Assembly: GCA_013368325.1 (NCBI GenBank)
Contig: JAACJK010000109.1
Location: 124,001 to 188,000 of the forward strand
Origin: Ephemerocybe angulata
Lineage: Eukaryota > Basidiomycota > Agaricomycetes > Agaricales > Psathyrellaceae
Direction: 5' to 3'
DNA length: 64,000 nucleotides
This document shows positions 22,423 through 33,951 of the stretch, one piece after another (position 1 is the first letter of the stretch; every line of letters starts with the position of its first letter). The notes under the pieces were generated by a model, which saw only the letters and a list, made by a program, of their open reading frames with translations, was not told where the DNA came from and did no database searches. The position numbers and the translations under genes were made by a program.

Positions 22423-24613
22423 ATGAATCCGGAGGCGTCCACATCCCAACTCCCACCTCTGGAGCAGCCGCCAACAGGAGAAGAAACCGAAATTGACCAT
22501 TCGAATGAAGCTCCAGAGCGACCATTGCCCCAGCTTCAATTTTATTCTGTTGAATACCCGGGCTATGTTCGAGACACCTCTGTTCCCAAGGCGGTCGAAA
22601 ATCTTGGTGGCCAAGCCAAGCTTGAACAGGCCTTCAGGCGCATGGCCCCGAAAACTGAATCGTTGATTGAACTAGCGTTGCATCCCGAGAATCCATTTGC
22701 CCATCCCATACCAGGCGACGTGGTCAACACCAACAATCTGCTCTTGAAGGTTACCAAACGGAGAAGAAAGAGACGCGAAGGAGAGAGCGAGGATGCTGTT
22801 CTTGGGGAGTACAAGGCGGAAATCGTAGGCGTTACCTCGAAAACAGTGCGGTTTCGCAGTATGTGTTCCAGCTATATGGAACTCGCAGCTCGCCCTTACA
22901 GCTTACATCTGTCTAGGTATGGTTGACTACCAGTTTCTTCCGGATATGAACGACCCTATCTCTCAACTACGAGTGGCAATGGAGAAGATGGACGGTTGGC
23001 ATCCCACTTTCTTGAAAATGACCTTTGTCTCAAACTCCTTCCCCAGTGGACGCTATAACCTCGTACAAAATCCCCGCCGAAAAGGACTACCAGCCAATCT
23101 CCCCAACAACGAACACCACGTCCGAGGATGTGGACATGAACATCGATCCTCAACTTGGGGAGTCATCTTCGGCTACCCCGCCAAGTAGCAATCTACGCCT
23201 CTTTCCCCCGCCATTGTTCAGTCGACAAACAATATCTCAAAGTTACAAGTGCGCATATAGGACGTCTGCAATTATAGCACTAACTTACCCTAACGATCCA
23301 GCTTCAAAGCCAACCCCGCTTCTATACTAACGACAACTATCGACGAAGAGACAGGCGAGGAGCGAAAGCGACTGATCAATAAAATGCGGTGGAAAGGATA
23401 TGGCCCGGCCTCTATCATGTTCACAGACACACAGGTATATCTCGCCCTCCGCTTGGTGTTATTTAGTCCCTCAAAACGCCAAACAGGTTCCTACCAAGCC
23501 ACCCGATACCGTTGAAAAAGGTAGAGACGAGGCCAACCCGAAATTGTTGGAAAAGCTACGCGAAGTGAGACTTTGAAACCCACACATACTCTTCACGATG
23601 CTGATCCTTCAAAGCTCTTTGTTACACGGCCCATTTGGACTCGGATGTCCCTTTTCAACCAATTCAGCGCGTTAGAATCTCGGGAGATATTGAAGTAAGG
23701 GCCTTGATCGCAATGGTTTCTTGAAGTTATTGACCCCATCTTAGTTCCAAAGTGATGCTACCGCTGGTTTGCTATGTCTTCCAAGATGGGCCATGGCGGG
23801 ACACGCTCGTCAAGTTTGGCTACGACCCTCGCACAGATCCTGATGCAAGATTGTGGGTATTCCCTTGGGATTTCTGTTATTCCAGCCTACTGAAAACAGT
23901 TCCAGTTACCAACGCCTGTACTTCCGAAACGCTAACCACCCGATATCGAGGCCTTCTGTCACAACGCGCAGGCAAGATCGAGCGAACGTCAATGTCCATA
24001 TTCGCAATTTCGAAGGTGCAGAGGACCGCAGGTAAGTCCTGGCACTCTAGTTCAAAGGGACCTCTGACTTATGTTGCTTGCAGAAATTCACATATCTTCG
24101 ATGGCAAGACTGTCTCGAAGGAAACAGCGGCATTCCAGCTATGCGACATTGAGGACCCTATGCTGAAGGAAATGATTGAAGATCCCGATGCTCTTCGGGA
24201 AACCTGCGATGTGAGAACATAATTTCCTCCGCCCCAGAAATCATGCCTGACCTATTATCTAGGAACGAGATGGATGGTACACGTCCCATTCATTCGAGAT
24301 TATCAAGTCAATCCTTCGCCACAAGTTCTTTTCCGTGCTCGAAGGTCATCCCGCTACCGACGAGGAGTGCCGAAACCTTCTGGCAGCCAGCGAGAATTCA
24401 ACCAGAGTGGCTAGTTCGCTTCACAGAGTCCAAAAACTTCGTGCTGGGAAGCACAACATGGCCAAAGGTGCCCTTCGTCCTGAAGATGCAGCGGTATGGT
24501 CCAAACGATCTTTCTTCCGTGACATCACTAATCTCGACTACTAGGCCATCCGTTTGAGAGCAACGCTAGATCGCAACGTCAAGTCCTTCACTCAAGCTCA
24601 ATCCCAGCGGTAA
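22423..24613 (+). CDS. TFC1: Transcription factor TFIIIC subunit 5 (tau95/Sfc1 type)
   Basis: Subunit of TFIIIC that binds the A box of tRNA genes for RNA polymerase III. The N-terminal domain has FYSVEYPGYVRD and a large conserved region with the dimerisation-like SLIELALHPENPFAHPIPGD. NLLLKVTKRRRKRR and MVDYQFLPDMNDPIS follow. The C-terminal half has FVTRPIWTRMSLFNQFS, VCYVFQDGPWRDTLVKFGYDP and a Lys/Arg-rich zone, then FQLCDIEDPMLKEMI and the acidic end region. About nine introns; the last exon reads AIRLRATLDRNVKS to the stop at 24613. It is convergent with the RPL29 gene. Confidence 0.85.
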
Positions 24614-24859
24614 GGTGAAATGGTGGCTTCGGATATATGTTCTGGACTTCGAGTAGCGTAGATTGCAATATCCATATCTTGGTGTTTCCGTTCAGCAGTC
24701 GCAGACATATCCAACAATCGCGTTCGGGTGTTTTCAAGAGTTTTATTTTGCATCGAATCATGGAGCGGGACGACATGCGACATGGTGTATTGCATACAGG
24801 AAAGCCATGATGTGGACCTATAGTGTGGGTAGGCGGAATCGGACGCGCTGGCCTGGCGT

Positions 24860-25285
24860 TCATGACGATGCGGCAGCAGCCTTTTGCTCGGCACGGGCCC
24901 TGTTCTGTGTGGGAGATGAGAAAGGAGGTCCGGGGTGGAGAAGGTTTGTCTACGCACGGAACCAACAAGAGCGAAACGGGCGTTGCGGCGGAACTAGGTT
25001 GTCGGTCAGTATACGACATCTCAAGATCATAATTTCGCCTAATATAACAGACCTTGGGGTCGACCTGTAAGTGGGAGACGAGTCAGAACGATATCTTCAC
25101 CAGCAATTGAACTTAGACCACATACACCCCTCATGGAAGGCGACTTCTGGGACGCAGGCCTCTTGATGCCATTACGGTGGGCCTTCTTGTTCTGGTTGTG
25201 ATTCGTGTGACTATGAGGATGGCATTGAACAAGGTGTCCATGGATCTCTCAGCGCGACGAAAACATACTTCTTTGATTTGGCCAT
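24860..25285 (-). CDS. RPL29: 60S ribosomal protein L29 (eL29)
   Basis: Small basic ribosomal protein of the large subunit. Five short exons join in frame to 64 residues. The first gives MAKSK from the ATG at 25285. The second, after a GTATGT intron, gives NHTNHNQNKKAHRNGIKRP and then SQKSPSMRG. A very short exon gives VDPK. The fourth gives FRRNARFALVGS and the last NRARAEQKAAAASS with the stop at 24860. NHTNHNQNKKAHRNGIK is diagnostic of eL29. The two introns after residue 34 flank an exon of about 12 nt. No exon is long enough to show as an open frame by itself, so the gene is easily missed. Confidence 0.9.
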
Positions 25286-25539
25286 GTCGTCGAGTGTCGT
25301 CGGGCGCGATGCTGAGCTCGATGAACAGGCCTAACCCGGTTGTGCGACTGATCTGCACAGCCACGGTGGCTTGCACCAACTATACATCACCCACGGACTA
25401 TGCCGGATGTCCCGAATTGTCAAGTCAAACTACATTTTGGGCTTTTCTTTTGCAAGTTTGAATTATGAAAGCGTGTTCGAATCCATGGCCATGATCTAGA
25501 GCCGTCTAGTATGTGAAGCTATCTATCCACGGAATGCGC

Positions 25540-27506
25540 CTATCCTTGCGAGGGATCGATGGAATCTTGCGGAATTTCTAAAAGGCGTCTGTAGACGTTA
25601 TCTTCTTCCCATATTCCGGATTCACCGACTATGGTGGACTGCTTGTGACAAGCTGCAGCATGCTTCCACCTGCTGTCAAGTCAGCCCGTGTAGGCGGAAT
25701 TTGATTTGAAACACAAACCAGAAGAGCTCTTTGACCTAATGAGAGGTGTTCGATAAGGCGTCGTCCCACTTAAGACACTAGGCCCGTACCTTGCTTTCCA
25801 CGTCCTTGACCCCTTCAAGATCGATCCACTTCGAGCACTTGTGGCATTTCCCTTGACGCATCTCCTTCCTTTCCAGCTTGGCAGGGTTCGACCTGGGCAC
25901 TACCCTGAAAGAAAGGGGCGGGGAGAACGGGCGCCCGCTCGCTGCTGAGATTCCTAAATACGCATCCGGATCAGTTGGTATATATGCCTACGAAGGAACT
26001 CCCGGACATACCATGGAAATATTGCATGTGGTAGCTGTTAAGCACTACATTAGTAGAATAATAGTGGATGCCAGGGAAATCTCTACAGAGGGGTGAGCGT
26101 CACTCCACGGCAAGCTGGGCAGCACATACCACTTGAACGCCGAGAATTTCATGGCCAGCCAAACTCTTTTGCCGTGCCCACCCCGCTCCAGGGGTTCAAC
26201 GCAAACGGGGCACAGCCCTACTTTCTCTGCACCTCTACCTTTCACGTACCGTGGGGTATAGATATCAAGAGCACTTCTCGGAGGATTGTACGTTCCTCCA
26301 GGATTACAGACTTTGAAAAGGGAACAGGGAGATCTACGGAAAGGATCAGTTTATTGCACAGCGTTTCGGAATGGAAAGGCCTCACCTTTCACCAGCAGCA
26401 TAGAAGTAGGAACTAGCAGGGAACCGACGATAGAAGAGACCGAAAAAGGGAGATATTTCCACAGAGTCAGGGAAAACCCGAGAAGTGTATGTCGGCCGTT
26501 CTGTAGCTTGTTGAGTTGTAGAGGATCCAGGTACCAAGGGGTTTTCCGTTTCTTTCTTTTCTAAGTCAGGAGATTTGACAACCAGGCGAAGCCTTTTAGA
26601 GGGTAGAGCCGCGGCAGGGACTTCGAGCTTTCGCTTCGGGGCGCTGGACCTGAGCTGCCTTCCATATAGACCAGTCGCAGCAGAGGTAGGCTGTCCTTGT
26701 TTCGATGCGCATGTTGGAGCATGATGACCAGCAGGTGATCCTTTAGATTTTGGTTTGGCGAGAGAAAATTCTTCGTATGCTTGTCGGGAACCTGAGAGCT
26801 TGCAGGGGGAGCGCAGTACATGCGCTGAATCAAGGTGAGAAGAGCCAGGATCTTCGGCACCCAACGAATCGGCTGAAGACACGAGGCTTTCGACGAAAGT
26901 AGATCTGGATTTCGTTTTGAGTTTGGGGTATCCTGCACTCCGAGGGAACTCGTCCTGCCCAACTGATGCGGGCATGTCGCCAGGTTCAGCTTGGGTGCTT
27001 CGAATCACGGGAGAGACCTCGGATTCAAAGCTCCCAGATGGAACTCGAAAGTTGAAGATGGCCGCAAGAGGCGACGTATTTAGATCATAGCTATCTTGAC
27101 TCGAGAAGGAAGCGGAACCGAACGAGGGAGAGCTCAGCGTCAACGGACAGGGAGATTGCGATCCAGTATCACTTGTCTCAGATAGTGCTAGAGACGGAAG
27201 GACATGGGGCGGAGTGTATCGGAGGATAGGAAGACGTGCCGTGGTCGAGTCGCCAAGCAAGATCTTGGAAAGGTAGGGTGATGAAATCCTCGTGACGGGG
27301 CTACTTTCATGTGTATTGTTGAGAATCCTCTGCGCATTCAGGTCGTATGCCAGTCGATAGGCCTCCAGCTCTCGACTGTGTTCCTCGGTCCTGGGTGAAG
27401 GACGGGAGGGAGTGCCGGGCGACCAGTGAGGCCAATTAGAGAGGCCAGCAGGAGAGTAAGAGAGGTTAGCGACTTCGGTCAGTAGGTTGGAGTTAGTAGG
27501 AAGCAT
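25540..27506 (-). CDS. Rua1 C-terminal-domain zinc protein (putative transcription regulator)
   Basis: The N-terminal 370 residues (27506-26420) are Ser/Pro-rich and disordered, with a basic segment APKRKLEVPAAALPSKRLRL that may be a nuclear signal. The C-terminal exons hold the Rua1-C (formerly DUF4451) domain: FGLFYRRFPASSYF, then VGLCPVCVEPLERGGHGKR, WLAMKFSAF continuing across an intron to NYHMQYFHG, SGRPFSPPLSFR, and finally GKCHKCSKWIDLEGVKD and WKHAAACHK. The Cys and His pairs are probable zinc ligands. The model protein is Rua1 of Ustilago maydis, activator of the ustilagic acid cluster. No such cluster is visible here, so the target genes are unknown. Stop at 25540. Confidence 0.8.
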
Positions 27507-27688
27507 TATGAGCGCATATAGTCAGTGGTTCAAAGCAACCCGCTTGCAATAGGCACACGGCGCTTAAGAGGGGCGTCTGTTTGGCATTGTGTGGCATCGC
27601 CTTCCGCGGGCGCGACCAGACGTGGCCGGTCATTGCCTCGCGAACACACTGTGACGAACTCTCAAGACCCAATCCCATCTCCCAGGCC

Positions 27689-28581
27689 ATGGAGCCCTGG
27701 CATTTCCTTTGCTCCCTTCTCTGTGCTCTCTACCTTGCTTTGACAGCCAAGGCGTCCGCACTCACCATCTCAATATCTCCCAACGAGCGAGCATGCTTCT
27801 TCGCCGATGTTGACAAGGCAGGGGAGAAAATCGGGGTACGTGACACTCAAATGACTTCAAGTAGCGGGTCTTAACACGTACCTCCAGTTCTACTTTGCTG
27901 TAGGTCCCTCATGAATTGGCCAGAGGCGTGTGCTTGATGTCCTTCCAGGTGCAATCCGGCGGCGCTTTCGACATCGACTGGGACATCAAGGACCCCAACC
28001 ACAAACCTCTGATGGAGGGGAACCGGGAGCGACAAGGCGACTATGTCTTCACGGCCAACGCTGTTGGCGAATACTCCTTCTGCTTCGAGAACGACATGTC
28101 GACACTAACAGACAAACTCATTGACTTCGACATCATGGTGGAAAGCGAGCCACGGAGGGAACCACCTGCCAAGCCAGGACAGATCGCAGAACATACGAGC
28201 GCACTAGAGGAGAGCGTCTTTAGATTGAATGGGATGCTCATGAACATCAACCGCATGCAGAAACAGTGAGTGGTCGCATAGATGCCCCGCTTACCGCACT
28301 TACCCTTCCTCCAAGTCATCATACCCAAGAGCGTCGAGGTTTCTCCGTTGTCAAGTCGACCCAAAAGTGAGTATCTCATTCACCCCGCTGAATTTATTCC
28401 TGACCATCTGTTTAGTCGCCTCTTCTGGTATGCGTTTATCGAGAGTGTGGCAATTATTGGCATGGCTGTGTAAGGAATTCTTCTGTTCTGTGGGTGCCAG
28501 TTGCTCATATCGTTACTTAGGTTCCAGGTCTATGTACTCCAGACCTTCTTTACAAAGACAGGTCGGCGTTACAAAGTATAA
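27689..28581 (+). CDS. p24 family cargo receptor (Emp24/Erp type)
   Basis: Type I membrane protein of COPII/COPI vesicles that sorts cargo such as GPI-anchored proteins. Signal peptide: MEPWHFLCSLLCALYLALTAKASA. The GOLD domain has ISISPNERACFFADVDK, SGGAFDIDWDIKDP and GEYSFCFENDMST, including the two conserved Cys residues. A coiled-coil segment (ALEESVFRLNGMLMNINRMQ) and a single TM (FIESVAIIGMAVFQVYVLQTFF) lead to a short basic cytosolic tail ending RRYKV. Five exons or so. It is divergent from the Rua1-domain gene. Which p24 subclass it belongs to is not settled. Confidence 0.87.
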
Positions 28582-28665
28582 GCTCATCTCACAGGATTGG
28601 ATTGTATTCTTTAGCATTTATGGACCTGGCACCGAGCATCTCATGTCCAAATCCCGCAGATCTTC

Positions 28666-30004
28666 TCAGCACCAAGCAAACCTATGGCAAGATGCATCAC
28701 CGTTAGCGCATCCGGCTTGCCAAAAGTGCTCGACTTACCTCTCGTTGTTCAACCACTCGACCTTATCCTCCTCTCCGTACCATTTCACGGAAGCCAACTG
28801 GTGCCCTTCCGCCAGAGTATGGCACCCCCCTATCTTCTCAGCCTCCTCCTTCAGGTTGTCCGGTAGGTTCCATGCCTCGATCTTCACTATTCCAAAACGC
28901 TTCGCATAGTCCGCGATTTGAAACAAGACACTGGGAAGTAGACCCTTTGAGCACCTCAATCTTGTTATCCACAACGTGCGAGGTTTGTCGGGGAAAAAGG
29001 CATATGCCCAAAGGGCAAAAGGGAGCTCAGGAGTTCGATCTTCCTCACTCCCCCTGCTTGCGATACCCCAATATTTCGGAGGCTCGTCAATATGACGGAC
29101 AAAGAACTGCCAAAATTGAGCGAGGCCCTGGCGGGGAAGGAAACTGAAGGTCGTGTGCTTGGGGGGCGGGGCCGCGCGAGCCTCAGCGGCTATGAGCTCG
29201 GAGTCCATTTGAGCGATTTCTTCAACCCGGCCTCCCTCCAAGAACGTCCACTGGCCAATTTTTGCATCTTCGTCAACTCGTTGCAGCATAGTCTCGACAT
29301 CCCAACTTGTTAAGGTGTTTGGGACTACCGTCCACCCGTCCTTGCCTGGGTATGGCCCGCAAGATTTATAATATTCCGGCCCAAGGGCACTCCACAGGAT
29401 GGACACCACTCCTCGACCATAATTCTGTGGAACAGTAGGTGGCTTCCCCCACTGCTCGGGGAACGGGTCGGGGAATGACGACGCCGGTGCGAGGACCCAG
29501 TGCAGAAGGCGCATCATGTGCTTTGCGTATCCTTTCCCTCGTTTATCGGGCGGTGTGAACACCGCTCCGACTCCATACCCGACGGGTTCCTCTGAGGTGG
29601 GATCCAGGTTGGAGCCAGCCTGCCTAGACACAGATAATTCACGCCGATAACTGCTCATCCACAATGTGAGTTTTGGGTCCCATTTCAAAGCTTGTAAAAT
29701 CGACATACACTTCGCAAGCGCACATAAAGTCGAGCGTCTCTGGGTCGTTTCTGGGGGCGAGAACCCTGGGCATATTATATTTGAGCACACCCTCTCTAAA
29801 ATCCAGATCAGAGGAGCATTACCATACTGCCAATGAGTGGAAGTCATCGTCCCCTGGCACAAGACTTGCGTATGTCCCCCTTCTGTCGATGTACGATTGT
29901 TGGTCCGGAAATCCATACCGTTTTCCCCAGTGCTCCCAGCTGCGTTTTCGCGATTCAATGGCCTGCTCGTGCGTCGCAGGGTAGATGGATAAATGTGCAA
30001 ACAT
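28666..30004 (-). CDS. LYC1: LYC1-like GNAT acetyltransferase, copy 1
   Basis: Family member of Yarrowia Lyc1, a lysine N6-acetyltransferase of lysine breakdown. The first exon reads MFAHLSIYPATHEQAIESRKR (30004). VLAPRNDPETLDFMCACEV follows after a short intron. The acetyl-CoA motif is PPDKRGKGYAKHMMRLLHWV (RGKGYA fits R/Q-x-x-G-x-A). The C-terminal LYC1 domain contains KDGWTVVPNTLTSWDVE and HQLASVKWYGEEDKVEWL. A small last exon ends FAWC, shared with copy 2, so the true stop is at 28666 and not at the in-frame stop near 28735. A TATA-like TATAAAT lies on the minus strand at 30071-30077. The substrate is inferred from the family. Confidence 0.78.
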
Positions 30005-30269
30005 AACGATATGGTAAACTTCGAAGGGTTATGATTGGTGTGTGAGAGATAGTGGTAGATCCACGATGTAATTTATACTGTCGCGTCTAACCCGGCAGCC
30101 TTGACTCGAGTCACTCGACCCACAAGACAGGAATATGCTAAGTGAGGTCATCGCTGCGGATCGTAGTCCGCAGTCGTCTAAGTATCCTTCTCCAATCGCC
30201 CCATGTGCATACATAACTTGTCCCGATAAATGAGAAGAACCGTGGATTAAATCTAGATCTTGGTTGGCT

Positions 30270-31603
30270 TCAGCACCAAGCGAATCTGCGAGAGGGAAAT
30301 ATCATCAATGAATGTGTGCGAGAGAATTCCAAAGAGCAACTCACTTCTCGTTGTGCAAGTATTCGACCGACGAAGGTTCCCCTGCGTACCATTTCACAGA
30401 TGCCAAATGCTCCTCTGCCGGAGCAGATTCCGCTCCAGTTTTCCCGGCCTCGTCCTTCAACCCCTCGGGTAGGTTCCATATTTGGATCCTTTCAATCCCG
30501 ATTTCCTTGGCATAGACAGCAATCTGCGCCCATTTCTGAAAGGGCGTCCTTTTGGCACCGCAATCGTGTTATGAGGAGTGTCTTGGGCGAATTGGGAAGT
30601 AGCTCGAACGTCCAGATCGCGAAGTCATTTCTCCCGGGGTATCCAGCTGTAGACTCGATACCCCACTGCTGTGGAGGGTCCGTCATTTGGTCGAGATACC
30701 AGTCAATCTTGCGGTACAGGTACTCGGCCAGCCCCTTGCGTGGAAGGAAGGTAAACGCAGTCTGGGCATCGGGAGACTCGAGTGTCGGCGCCTCCTCGAC
30801 GATGAGCTCGGAATCGCCGTCGATTATTTCCTTGAGCTTGTCCTTGCCCACCAGACGCCACTTATCCTGCGTGGATGCAGGTCCACTTTCTTGCAGAGTA
30901 GTTTCCATGCTCCAAGTGGTGATAATGTGCGGTGCGGCCACCCACCCATCAGCTCCGGGACAAGGGCCACAGGCCTTGTAGAACTGGGATCCAACATCGC
31001 TATACAGGACAGATACGACACCTTGACCAAGACCTTCCGGAACGGCGGGGGCCTTGCCCCATGCTTCCGGGAACGGCGAGGGGAAAGCCGATGGGGATGC
31101 AATGACCCAGTGAAGAAGGCGCATCATATGCCTGGCGTACCCCTTCCCCCGATTTTTGGGAGGCGTATACACCGATGCGACGCCATATCCAATCTTCTCC
31201 TCTTTCCGAAGATCCGTAGAGTCAGAGTTATCCTTCTGGTATACGATAACCTCCCGGCGCAGGCTGCGGGCGCGGTCAGAAAAATGTCATCATGCAATGG
31301 TTAGACGCTTACGTTTCGCAGGAGCACATGAAATCGAGCGTCTCGGGGTCATCCCGGGGGGCGAGTACCCTGCGTCGTTGAGAACGTGTTACTCGAGGGC
31401 CAGTCATGAGTAAATCAACTTTGAACTTACCAGCTTGTCCAGCGTCCCTCGGCGGCCATTTCCAGCCCTGCCATCGTGTTCTTCCTATCGAGGTATCCTT
31501 CGATCGGGACGCCGTAGGGCCTGCCCCATGATTCGTAGGATCGCAGCCGTGACTCGACGGCCTGCTCCTTGGTCGCAGGGAAGAGAGAAAGATGATCGAG
31601 CAT
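30270..31603 (-). CDS. LYC1: LYC1-like GNAT acetyltransferase, copy 2, with an apparent frameshift
   Basis: Tandem paralogue of copy 1, same strand, 265 bp upstream. The first exon is MLDHLSLFPATKEQAVESRLR; VLAPRDDPETLDFMCSCET follows, then the acetyl-CoA motif PPKNRGKGYARHMMRLLHWV. The frame runs well to LLITRLRC (near 30570), then reads into an early stop at 30492. The expected continuation, FQKWAQIAVYAKEIGI, is intact in the +1 frame and runs to the shared ending FAWC (stop 30270). No intron of acceptable length bridges the shift. Either one base is extra here (assembly error or real mutation) or the protein ends early, losing the last 90 or so residues. Confidence 0.65.
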
Positions 31604-31824
31604 GTTGTAAGTACGGAAGGAAGCGCTCGCGAAAAGTTAGCCGACGGACGGTCTCCGCGCAGCAACAGACGCAGTCCGGCAAGTACGCCCATTACGAATC
31701 AGAGGAGAATGCGCGGGAGTTGAATGGACAGATTGGCAACGCAAGCGTGTATCATACAAGATAAAAATCACATTGGAAACGGGTAACATAGACCAAGTTC
31801 ATAATTCAAGTACAACGAGAAGGA

Positions 31825-33163
31825 TCAATGGTCGCGGGATTTCCTGGATTTTGGTTGTCGGTACAAGTATAAAGGAATGGCAGAGAAAGCTATTTACCTG
31901 TAGTCACCCTCAGCAGCAACGCTCAACTCCTCGATCTCGCCCTGCACTGCGGAAAGTGCCTCGGCGGCAGTGGAGAAGAAGATGAGCTGCGACTTGGCGA
32001 GCTCGTTCAGGTTCTTGATGGGTTCGGGCTACACCATCCATAAGGTGAGCTATTAGACTTGAGCTTTGTGTTTCAGGGTTTTGAACTTACGTTCTCAAGG
32101 ACAGTCTTCATAAGTGTGATAGCAACCTCAGTTTTCTGCACAAGGTCATCTTCAGCATTCTCAACCTCGAGACGAGCCTGCTCCTGTTTCGAGGGGTTAG
32201 CGTTTTTCAACCTGGATAATTGCATCAGCGACAGGTGCTCTAGCCCAAGAAATGAAACGCAACTTACGCCTGCTTAGCAGCATCCAACTCGAGTCGGCTG
32301 ACCTGGACAGCCTGCCTGGCCTTCAGAGCAAGGGTGATGGAGGTATTGAGGGTCTGCTGCCATGGCGCCAGAAAGTTGGTAATGATAGCGTCGTCCTGGT
32401 CAAGACGCGCAGCAGCGACACGCTCCCAGCCGTTGGCGTACAGCGCCAAGGCCTTTCCAAGCTTATCGCCGCTCTCAGCTGGGGCCGCAGCATTCGCGGG
32501 GCCAGAAATGGACGTCGCGGCCGCGGTGGCGGCGCGGGCGAGGGCGTGAGGTAGGGTCTTGTGGTGGTGCTGGGGCGGTTGGGTGGGGGAGGCAGGCACG
32601 GGGAGATTCGTCCCTTTCAAGTTGGTGGCAGCGAAGCTGGTGAGGTTGTATCCGATGTTCTGGGAAAGCTCAGAGATCGATTCTTGGACCTGAACGGGGT
32701 AATCATAGGTTTCTGTATCGTAGACCTTGGTGATTCTGGCAAGCCAAAGTGCAAGATCAGACACAGTACAAAGGGATCACAATGCATTTGCCTCACTTGA
32801 GCAGGGAAAGGTGGGCAGCGCGCAGAGAGTCCACTCTCGCTTCAAGATCCTTATATTCTGTTGAGTAGATCAAGGATGACGAGCAGTGACGGCGGCGAGC
32901 GCGAGATAACGATATCAGTTGACTGTCCAGCACTGGGTCCAACGCTACGCGGCGTTGAACACATGGGATGTTGAGCACAGACCTTGGGGGAGCTCAGTAA
33001 TGTCCTCAGACGCGACGTTCCAGGGGGAAGAATGGTACTGGGTTCCGGAGACGGGAACGGGCTGCGCGATGGGAATTTGCTGGGAACTAGGGTGGCGCTG
33101 GGGTGTCCTGAATGTGTTGTATGTGTTCGATTCTTCATCCGTGGCCCCAGGGGGTGGATCCAT
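31825..33163 (-). CDS. GVP36: Gvp36-like BAR-domain protein
   Basis: Peripheral membrane-curvature protein related to yeast Gvp36, which acts in endocytosis and vacuole form. The N-terminal exon (33163) carries a disordered leader and ends ASEDITELPQ. It splices over about 140 nt to EYKDLEARVDSLRAAHLSLL, the conserved opening of the family's BAR helix. VTKVYDTETYDYPVQVQESI and LARAATAAATSISG follow; then GWERVAAARLDQDDAIITNF and the final helices AEDDLVQKTEVAITLMKTVL and PEPIKNLNELAKSQLIFFS. The tail is GDYR then either a stop at 31894 or, by one further 54-nt intron, KSRDH with a stop at 31825; the second fits the family better. Confidence 0.77.
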
Positions 33164-33951
33164 ACTGCTAGATGGGCGGACGATACAAGCGCGCTATCTA
33201 AATCGCCCCTATCAGGGCACCATCAATCTCGGCCCCCTTCGGCATGCTGACACAAATCATTTATTCAAACTCAGCCCCCTCCCACTGCCAAGACCGGGGT
33301 TATCGACCAGACTCTATATCAAGTGAGAACGAACTCTTCTTCTCAGATACTAGAGTCTGGTTTGCGAGACTACTCTCGGGTCGCCTGGACACTGGAGTTG
33401 AAGCCCTTGGAGAGCTTCGAGCCGGCTTGGGAAAAGTTGATGTTTCCCAAGCTAGAGGATAACTTTGACCAGCCTTCCATTGTTCTTGAAGAGGGTATTG
33501 GGGGGTTAGAGGTTGGTGTTACGGGAAGGTATGAGCGAAGAACGCATCCTCCATAGATCGCGTCTATGCGTCTCAGTGCACAGCCTCCGCGACCACAATG
33601 TGCTTCCTCAGGCGTCAGGCCTCATGATCGCAGAAACATGGTATTATATCCTATATGGCCACCCATGCCATCGACACCCCCTCTATAGTTACACTTGATA
33701 TGTTGGACGGATACTACTTGAGATACAGTTACAGACGCAAAGAATCGAGGTCGATGCAGTAAATCCACATGAAAAGATGATTAATGAGCGCTCAAGCAAC
33801 GGACGGTTAAAACGAATGTGAGAAACGCATGTACATAGTCGAACGTTGATGTTTGAATAAGGATAAAAGAAGTAATGTGGGGATAGAAAGAGTGTCGGAG
33901 TCTTCAATTTGTTTGCGGGGTAACCACTTGTCCAGACGGCCGTCGAATGTT
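33164..33951. other. Divergent/3' interval with an orphan open frame
   Basis: Between the GVP36 start and the PTC7 stop. From about 33261 to the stop at 33556 the plus strand reads VIDQTLYQVRTNSSSQILES, VAWTLELKPLESFEPAWEK and LEEGIGGLEVGVTGRYERR, which looks like real protein. There is no in-frame ATG, and no GT donor lies between 33164 and 33260. It is therefore either the last exon of something not resolvable or a gene remnant. I do not recognise it. The remaining 400 bp look non-coding. Confidence 0.3.

Noticed and set aside
32919..33326. 135-codon plus-strand frame over the GVP36 start
   Set aside because: It is antisense to the first GVP36 exon, whose ELPQ-EYKDLEARVD join is convincing; the plus-strand peptide has no family character.
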